Origin: Bolinopsis microptera
Lineage: Eukaryota; Ctenophora; Tentaculata; Lobata; Bolinopsidae
Direction: 5' to 3'
Length of the DNA stretch: 64,000 nucleotides
NCBI RefSeq assembly: GCF_026151205.1
Contig: NC_087074.1
Span: 992,001-1,056,000, forward strand
A program made the translations under genes and the position numbers. Position 1 is the stretch's first letter, and every line of letters starts with the position of its first letter. This document shows, piece by piece, positions 23,621 through 33,250 of the stretch. The notes under the pieces are model-generated. The model saw nothing but the letters and a program-made list of their open reading frames with translations. It was not told the DNA's origin and made no database searches.

Positions 23621-24207
23621 TGCCCTAAAATCCTTGCTTTAACAAATGGCTAAGTATTTTGACACCACACCAGTAGAGGACACATTACATAATCCATGAA
23701 TGAGATCTGACGCCTGTATAGTCTCCGCCTGTACAACCTTTTCCTAATGAAATAAACGAATTTTATCAGATCTCCACCACGGAGAACTGCGATAATTGAT
23801 TCATGAAACACTCCAACCGCCACCACCAATTATCACAATCGGAATCAACACGGCCAGAGTGCCAGAAAGTTATCAGTTTGATAAGCATTGTGCACCCCCT
23901 CTAATAGCACCCAGCACCTAAGATAATAGGGAATGTGCACATCTAATCGGTAATCAGATTTGTGGTAGGAAGTAAGAAGAATGGTATCAGAAATGACATG
24001 AAACTGAGGCCACGTCACTACTCCTGATTTAATCAATGAAGCAGCTTTGCAGGCTAGCTATCAGTTTCAGGGCGAGGACTGCAGCTTCTCACGCCTCTAT
24101 ACAGTATTTATATAGTAATGTTATATGTTTTTACATAGAAGAGATACTTTGTCTGGTCATGGTATTTCCTTTTTGTTGTAAACGAACATTCCGTCAAGTG
24201 TCTGCCA

Positions 24208-24261
24208 CAGATTGCAGACTACAGTTTGCAGACTTCAGTTTGCAGACTACAGTTTGCAGAC
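24208..24261 (+). repeat. 14-bp tandem repeat, about four units
   Basis: The unit is CAGACTACAGTTTG, with a CAGACTTCAGTTTG variant. Confidence 0.8.
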
Positions 24262-25515
24262 CTTTTTGGATGTTTGTTGCAGAATGCATTCATTCCAGTA
24301 TGTTACTGAAGTACTGACTGTTCCTCATTGATTGTTTTTAAACGCTGTCTGGCTTTAGTCTCGCATTCTTAAAGTACTCCGTAGTGGTTATTTCGAGCTT
24401 AACTTAATCCATTGTCTACTGAGGTGACATCCTGCGATTTTAAAAGAAAGGTTTCTAATTCTGATAGGAGACGAGCAACTTCGGAAGTATTAATTGCAGA
24501 TTTAACGATGGTTTAATGAGATGCAAATTCTGATGACAGAAGCTGTGACATTAGGTGGACAGCTTTGTTCTTAATTAACTGTTCTTAAATCCATTCTTTG
24601 GTTTGCTCGTTATAGATCTCATTTCCAATTGCAGTGCACGCGATTTATCAGTTTGCCTTTAGAAGTTTACGATTTCTTACTTTTTCTGCTGTAAGTTTTT
24701 GGGACGGCATTTGGCCAATGACCAAGGTTGATGATTAGCTTACCCGTGGGAAAAACATTTGAACTGTCGTGGCAGGTGACAGTAGACAGCTCCCTAGTTT
24801 AAAACATACCATAACATAGGGTCAACCGAATTCAGGGCTACATCTCAGTTGCAACATATTCATTATGCATCCCACTAAATATCAAACTAGATTATTATAA
24901 TATTAATAAATATTATGCTCACATATTTAGCACTGTCATTCGGACTCAAGAATTTATCCACTTCCACTTTCAAAGGAATCCCCAAAATAGGTCCTGTCAA
25001 TTATAGAATTATCTGGAGATATCTCCAGGAAAGTGGAGCATTTACAACTTCACATATCAGCTCTGCACACAGGGAGAGAGAGAGAGAGAGTACAGATACT
25101 GTGCATATTTACAGTACCCAAATTGGCGCTAAATAGAGTTATTACCTAATGTGCGCTACAAAATACATCCCCGTAAAAACTTGCTCATCAACGTATCACA
25201 TACTATAATGATCATTGATCGCGTTAAGAATATTTGTATATTTCTTGTCTACTTTCTTATTTTATGTTTAAACACACGATTTATCAATCAGACAGATCCA
25301 CAGTGTTTCTACCCCAGCAGTAATATCATAAAAAACAAGAAACGGAAACATTTGATATACTATTTCGTAGTAGAGTGGAGGGTTTCTTCTCAAGATTGCA
25401 TAACACTACTCCCCTTAAAGACCTAGTCTGACTTAACAGCTCACAAATCACTTTCATAGATCATCACCGGTCATGACTTGTCCTTTTTTGTAGCTCTTCT
25501 TCCCGAATAGCGAAG

Positions 25516-25523
25516 TATAAAAG
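25516..25523 (+). promoter_or_regulatory. Candidate TATA box of the Ig/Kazal/VWFD gene
   Basis: TATAAAAG lies about 190 bp upstream of the proposed start codon at 25708, in an otherwise mixed sequence. A start of transcription near 25545-25550 would give a 5' leader of about 160 nt. The match to the TATA consensus is exact; its use is inferred. Confidence 0.45.
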
Positions 25524-25707
25524 CTTAAAAGGATTTCATTGTTGCATGCAAGGGGTTACTGCAGAAGATCGGAGCCAAGATTCGGTCAACTTTTTATTTG
25601 TTGATCCGTCGAACTGCAACATTTGTGCGGAAACTGCAACATTTGTGGCCACTTCACCTCAAAAGTCGGTCTAGACTCTAGATTTCCTTTTGTTGGCTTT
25701 TTATTTG

Positions 25708-25744
25708 ATGAAACGGATACACTTGTTATTTTTCGTGTGTCATT
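25708..25744 (+). CDS. Exon 1: signal peptide start
   Basis: ATG at 25708 encodes MKRIHLLFFVCH plus one base, followed by a perfect GTAAGT donor. Joined to exon 2 (phase 1) it continues LALVATLRLG, giving a basic start and a hydrophobic core typical of a signal peptide. The frame is open further upstream but without another ATG. Confidence 0.65.
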
Positions 25745-28700
25745 GTAAGTTCCTTAGCCCTTCATTCTTTATTGTAATTTTTACGCGTTCATATTTTGAT
25801 AGTTTAAAGTTGCCTGTTGTAGTACGTGTTGTACACTGTTTCGTTTCTTCACTATCAATTAAATGGGAGGGCTCACCTATTAACGCCTGCACTTGTGAGA
25901 TTTGTTTCACCCTTATCGGTACAAATGTGACAACCTCCCTATCTGATAACACGGTTTATAGCTCTGTAAGGTACAAATGTGACAACCTCCCTATCTGATA
26001 ACACGGTTTATAGCTCTGTAAGGACAATTTTACAGCTTCTTCAGCTCTCTTATCACCAATTCTCGTTAGCTTATTGAGGTTTCCCTTAGTTTCTATCAAT
26101 TGAGGTCGATTTATGTGTGAGATCATTTTTAACAACCCTGACCAGATTCCTGACCAGATTCCTGTTGCTCTTAAAACTAGACCCCTCCCTGGTATTGCTC
26201 GCCTCTTAATTTGATAAGCTATTCAAACTATTTCTTAAAACTGACAGCTCCAGTCTGTTAAATCACAGTTAAATCACTGCTCCACCCCTATAACAATATA
26301 ATCAATCACCTGATAATAAAATTTCTCTAAGTGTAAGTTTGAGATCTTCTCACTAAACTGGACATTGTATAGCCTATAGGGAAAAATGTTTTAAACTAAA
26401 TTGTGAGATATCTTGATATTATCATACCAGGAAACGAGGTACACCAGATACGTGATACACGATGATAGCTCTACTCAGTAAGCTAAATACTAAATTACCG
26501 TTTGTTACGTCTGTTGTTTAAAATGTATCAGCGCTGGGAATTATAATAACATTCCTATTTTTCTATAACTATTTTGTGGTTCTGCTGCTCTTGTCAGAAG
26601 GAACTTTTCAATTCAAATTGTGGTTCCGCGGTTGACAAATTATTCTATTATTATGTATGACTTGTTTCAAGTTTAAAAAGCTGCACAAATTTGCAACATG
26701 AAGAGGACAGTTTTTTAACAAAAAACCGTCCATAGACCACAATTTAAATCAAATTGACCACAATTGTATACCACGAGAGTTAAGAAAGTTTTAAAATAAT
26801 AAATCGAAGTATATCAATATACTCGACATCATGTTATGATCTTTATCTTTATTTTATTACGGCCAAGCTCAGCAGTTCATAGAAATTCGATCAATGATTA
26901 AAAAACAAAAATAAAATGAGGATACAGAGGCAGAAAATAAAAAGTATGAAAAGTCAAGGATAAAACACTAGATTCTTAAATACTATTATTTCAGTGGCAC
27001 TAGTAGCGACGCTAAGATTAGGAGATGGTAAAGAACACAACACTAGATTCTTAATCCCTATTATTTCAGTGGCACTAGTAGCGACGCTAAGATTAGGAGA
27101 GGGTAAAGGACACAAGCACTGCAGACAGATGGAGCTCCATGACCTTTGTGAAACGCCCCAGGTAAACAAACTAGTAAACGAATCCCTCAAGTATAATTAT
27201 AGGGTTTCAAAGGGATCATTGTAAACATCTATTTCTATGGTCCATTAATTTGTGACTCACGGATTAAATCCAAGTTCTCAGAATAATTATTAAAAATTGT
27301 ATCACAAAATATGAGCAAAAGTACCCCAAAGCTAACGTTATATGTCTCCCACAGGGTAGAGAATGCATTCAGTACACCCCTGACATGCAACCAGTTTGCA
27401 ACCAGTACCGAATGAACAAAGCAACAAAGACCACCACCATCCTGAGCAGTGAGACTGTCCCTTACTGGGGTAAGTGACTTATATGTTCCGAAACAAAAAA
27501 CCAGTCCATAGAAAATCCGCTGAAAATTACTAATTTACTTTCGATTCGAAAGAATTGATTTCAAGATCATTCATGCTGGATAATTTATTGGTACTTTGGT
27601 TGCAACTGATCCTCTTTAAATAGACAATAAGATCATTTTTCCAATAAAAAGGAAGTGACGTGTTTTCAACCCTTGTTTGACAATATTATTTGCTAATAAG
27701 AAGCCGTGTTGTACGGTTATTAACTTTAAAGGTACGGTTAAAGTACGGTTATTAACTTTAAAGGTGATAAACTTTTCTGCCTGCTCAAAGTTCAAGCATG
27801 GCTTGGTACGAAATTTTAATAATAGAGGAGTGAAAAAACATAGAATTTAAGACAGTAAATTCTGGCGACTGGCAGTCCTCGCAAGCTCCACTGAAAACCA
27901 TGGCCCGAAGAATTTTAGAATTTGAGTGCATTTTTGCTAAAACCACTGAGCTTCGTCAAATTGGGGGCATAAACCAAGAGGCGAAAATAGTGGATTTCGA
28001 TTGGCTGGCTGCCTCTGAAGCTGTTTGGTGAAATAGCGTAAGCATTAGTACTAAACCAGCTAAAATCCTAAATATTTGAAAATTGGGGAGGAAGAATTAC
28101 GTGAAGTGGGTGCTGAGAGGAGAAGACGAAATAGGGCGCATTTAGTCAGCTGCGGACCTGGTTTATTTGTCGACTATTACAAAATTCGGAGCACGCCTTC
28201 ATCTGCTCTGCATTTCTCTGCAAGCACACAATTTTAGTTTGTTGCGTTAACATTTAAAAAATATAAGCTGCTTACCATAATTAGCTGACGTAATCATTAA
28301 TCTGTGCCTAGTTATAATAATCTGGAATGTGACACTTATCATGTGAAATGTTAGTAAAACTGTCTCGAAATGTTTCACAATACTATCAGTGGATTCCTAT
28401 TGGAAGAACCTTGAGGTAGCAAAATCTGAAATAACAGCGAAGGTCACGACACGCCTTGTTTCCGGTTATAATCAGCCCGTGATTTGAGATTAAATAATAG
28501 TGCGATATCACTGGAGTCAGAAAAGCAGGGAAAAATTGTGGGAGATACTATTGTGATAATAATTTCGGCTTCCATCGGGAGACAATAATTGCTGGAGATG
28601 AATAAAATCAAATTACAATGGCCCTACCGTAGTAGTGAATGGTGGTGATTAGTATAATAGAGACTTTCCTTAGAATTCTCAATAATAGCACGTATATAAG

Positions 28701-31700
28701 AGTGCTGGGGTTGTGTCCAGTAAATCTGCACAGAAAATACTATAATCATTCCTCAAAAGAGAATTAAATCGAAACCTGGACAACTTTCAAACATATTCAT
28801 TTCGTGGGATAGTTGGTGCTTATTTTTGCAACCAAAATCTCCGTTCCCCACGATACCCTAGATCGATGGAAACTTTCTGCTGAATTTGCTACTACTTACT
28901 TGATCTGATCAACAGATAATTAACTTAAGAAAATGTCTCTAGAAATCATTATAAGTTATATATATAGCTGACGGACTGAAGAAAAAATAATACGAAAATT
29001 ACTTCAGAGGAAATTATGAATTACTGAAAGAAGCAAATATTTCTGCTATTATAACTAAAAGTGAAGACATCGGACAATATTAAATATATTGCTTTTATGT
29101 CCCAAAGTAATTTCCGATAGGAGAATAGCTCTCCACCCCATATGAATGAAAAATTTAATCACGGTAGGTAACATCAAGACCAATCCAACATTCGAATGAA
29201 CATACATAACAATCATTTTTCTGCAATTAGCAGCATACTATATTTTTTTAACTAATTACAACACTACAAATCTATTACATTTATTGAGAATTATGTAATA
29301 TAACGTGATGGAAATATTTTAAACGGGCATATCCTGTCCAAACCCAGGATGCACTACATGAAGAATTCGTTGTTACTTTGTTTGAAAAGCATTAATATAT
29401 AACAATTTTCCGAAAAAGGAGGCTGAAATTGAAAATAAGTTCTACATGAAATATAAATGTTTCCACTAACCCCAACCCCTTATTTTCAGACGCAGCCCCA
29501 CCAGTAATACTGCTGATAACCGGTAACCAGACCGTTGCACCAGGAGAGCCGTTTGAGATACGGTGCATGGCTGAGGGAGCCCCAGCTCCCTTTATCGAAA
29601 TAGTTTATAAGGAAGACGCTGATCTTAGTCCGGTATGAAACTTAGAACTTAAACTTAGAAATAGAACTTAAAGTGACTTGAAACTAAAGTAGTGCGCTTC
29701 AAAGTGAACACATACGCTTGTTTGACCATGTCAAAGTGAACGCATACGCTTGTTTGACTGTGTCAATTTGGCTCGATGCCAAAACAAAAATATTTCTGTT
29801 TGATTAGTTAGAGAGTCCTGCATAGTGGGACGCCCTGGTCATCTAGCTGTGATTCTGAGACTGCAGGTTTCCCCTCATCACATGCACCCTTAGTGACCAC
29901 CTCTTTGAGAGAAGGTTTCTTTAGCTCCATCTCTAAAACTCCGCTTATCCTCAGGTACCTGGCTCTGTCTCCAACTCGGTGGATATTGAGAAGCGAGCAG
30001 TGCAAACAATGATGGCCCAAACTTATGCTATAGAACAAGACGAGGGCTGGTATAGATGTGTGGCTAAAAACGGGGAGGGAGTTATCTATGAGGATACTTA
30101 CCTTACTATCGGTGGTAAGTCCCGTGGAAACCTTTTGACTTCATATAGTTCCTTAGCTGTAAAGTCCGCCTGTAAAGTCCGCCTGTAAAGTCCACCTGCC
30201 CTTTTAGGAACCCTTCTCCGATATTATTATTATGCAGTAAAGAAGTCCGATAGTATGCAGTAACTAATCACTAATTTATGCTAAGTTCGGATGGTTATAT
30301 AAATTGCAGATTAATCTCTCTGGTCATTTTCCGAGGAAAGATTGAACCTTTAAATGTTTGAAAGTCTCCTTATTATTATTTAATCACAGGATTGATAATA
30401 ATATAATACAGTAAAATATACTGTAACACACTATCATTGACCGTCATTGTCACAATGTTTGTACCAGGGTTTGAATCAGAATGAAGTCTAGTAACCTCAC
30501 GAACAATCAATGGACCTGTCAAGGGGTTTCTTAAAGGGACCCGGGACTAAAACCTACAAATAATAATAATGCCAGAAACCAAACAATATGACATCTAATA
30601 GAGCTTCTGGGGTTGCGATGCTTCTAAGGAAATTAATGCAAATCAAACCCCAAAATCCTTGTAAATGCCTGTGAACCCTTGTAACTTATTATGCGCATAT
30701 TGACGAAGGACAAATCAAAAATGACATCGTAAATCTGCAACACTAATGCAAACGCATCAAATCTGCAACCTAAATAAACTGTTAAAATCATTGACCAAAA
30801 AACCCACACAATGATTCAATCTAGCTAAAAAACTATAAGTCAGCTATAAGTGAACTTTAAGTCAGCTTTAAATCAGCTATAAGTATGCTATGGGACAACT
30901 ATCTGTCAGACCTGTGACTGTGTTGTAATGACCCGGAGACATGCTGTATTGTCTGGGACCCGCCTAAAAGCAGCGCCTGGCAGATATATCAACCAGCAGA
31001 TCGCTTTCTGACAGAAGAAGCATCTATCAAAGGTATCATTTAGGATGCCGGCTACTTTTAACAGTGCTTCAATGTGTTAAAAGTCCTCCTTAAATGTCAT
31101 GAATTTTGTAGCTTTGCAACTCTCTTATTTAGAAATTATACTTATTATACTTATAGGTTAAGTCGTAAAAATTAATTCTTCGGTATTAAAAAGTATCCTC
31201 ATAAGGTTTTTAAAAATTAACATTCATTCTGGATTACAGACGCGGTTTACCTTTAATCATTATCACTTATACGGGCAACATGCTATTCAGATTTAGATAT
31301 AATCTCATCATGGGTAAAATATCATTTAATACTGCTCAAAAGCTTGATTTTGGATTAACAGTGAACGCTGAGTCAATCAAGCGTCAGTAGGATTAGCAGA
31401 CACATGTTTAGCGGCTGGTCAACAGTGGGGTACAGAGTTTATGATTAGAAATCAGTCTCTGCCTCTCTCTATTCGTCAGAATTATATGGTCATTAGAAGA
31501 AGACATGCATTGCAAATGTTAATCAAGTTTTAACAATGCATGAATGCAAACCTTTCCTATTTTCTCGAGTTTTATCGACGGAACAATCAGTTTTAAATGG
31601 AGTAGAAAAATGTATCTTTTAATCCACGTGCTTATAAAGCCGCCAACTCGACTCCATGATTAGCTCATTAGGTTACAAAGCGTCAAGCCGACAGTTATCC

Positions 31701-33215
31701 AAATACTTTCAAATACTTTCACAAATCTCGAACGATCAGTACCACCTTATAGGTGTCTTTGTAATATCTTCTCTAGCTTCTTATGTGTTAAGGCAAAGGC
31801 TTCTAACTCCACAAGTTCACAACAAATTCGCGACAAAATGGCATAGTGAAAGACTTACAAATTCAAAATTTACCAATCGGTAAATCGGCAACTCCCCAAC
31901 TCAATAGAAAGAGCCCAAATTCTCCAAATCTATTGGAGGATGCACTTGGTCGCGGTGAAGACTTCGCACCTCTTGATTTCTATAATCTACAAAGAAAGAA
32001 CGAGGTGCCTTGAGGCACACAAAAAAAGGAATGAGAAAAATCAGAAAACTCTCAACTTCTTGGTCACACTATATATTTTGTTGATGATGTATCACATATA
32101 ACGTAAACCTGATCAAGAAGAAATTGAGAGTAAAATCTTGGTAACATGGTAATACACGTTCAGACTTTCCGATTTCATTATTTATTAAGCCAGGATGTTA
32201 TTGTTACGGCTTGTCCAGCTCTTTTAGGCGCGGAATTTTATGAAAATGTGAACTTTTTTCAACTGTACCTCCTCGGTCATACTTATAGTGACTCGCAAAG
32301 GATTATAGTCCATTATTCCTTATAAGGGCATCACGTGGTGTTTAGTTAGTATTCTACAAATTCTAGCAGGCTAACTAAACTGTTTACTATTTAACTGCTT
32401 TCAAGTACATAATATATTGATTCCGAAAATTATTATTTATTATTAAAGTTTCAAACCAAATTAGCTTTCTTTTCAAAGCATTCAATATTTGTATAATCCA
32501 CACCTACTAACCCAATCTCCAAACTCCTTCCATTTATCCCCACTTTTCTTACTCTCGTACGTCCTCAGATTTATGTGACACAGTGGTATGTGATGCACCC
32601 CAAGTTTGCAAAGCAGACTACGATCTCGGAATAGCTGAATGTTCGTGTCCCTTCTGTACTTGGGAAAACTACGAGACCGATCCTAACCTCTACTGTGGTA
32701 AGTAAGGACCGGTGTTACTAGGGTGTTACTAGGTGTTACTAGGGTGTTACTAGGTGTTACTAGGTGTTACTAGGGTGTTACTAGGTGTTACTAGGTGTTA
32801 CTAGGTGTTACTAGGGTGTCCCTTCTGTACTTGGGAAAACTACGAGACCGATCCCAACCTCTACTGTGGTAAGTAAGGACCGGTGTTACTAAGTGTTACT
32901 AGGTGTTACTAGGTGTTACTAGGGTGTTACTAGGGTGTTACTAGGTGTTACTAGGGTGTTACTAGGTGTTACTAGGTGTTACTAGGGTGTTACTAGGGTG
33001 TTACTAGGGTGTTACTAGGGTGTTAATATGGTGTTACTAGGTGTAATTAGGGTGTTACTAGGGTGTTACTATGGTGTTACTAGGTGTTACTAGGGTGTTA
33101 CTAGGGTGTTACGAGGTGTTACTAGGGTGTTACTAGGGTGTCCCTTCTGTACTTGGGAAAACTACGAGACCGATCCCAACCTCTACTGTGGTAAGTAAGG
33201 ACCTGTGCTTGAAAA

Positions 33216-33250
<35 letters not shown>

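Larger units (their letters stand above)
22912..25515. other. Intergenic stretch with small tandem repeats
   Basis: No gene is recognised. The stretch holds a 23-bp repeat array at 23432-23620, a 14-bp array at 24208-24261, and a short (AG)n at 25074-25090. Open frames such as 24036-24317 run through the 14-bp array and look spurious. Confidence 0.5.

Noticed and set aside
26827-26895. Short frame starting MIFIFILLRPSSAV as an alternative signal exon
   Set aside because: There is no usable donor, whereas 25708-25744 has a perfect donor and the right phase.
32701-33137. GGTGTTACTA array as a CRISPR-like repeat-spacer array
   Set aside because: The units abut each other with no unique spacers; it is an intronic minisatellite in an animal gene.
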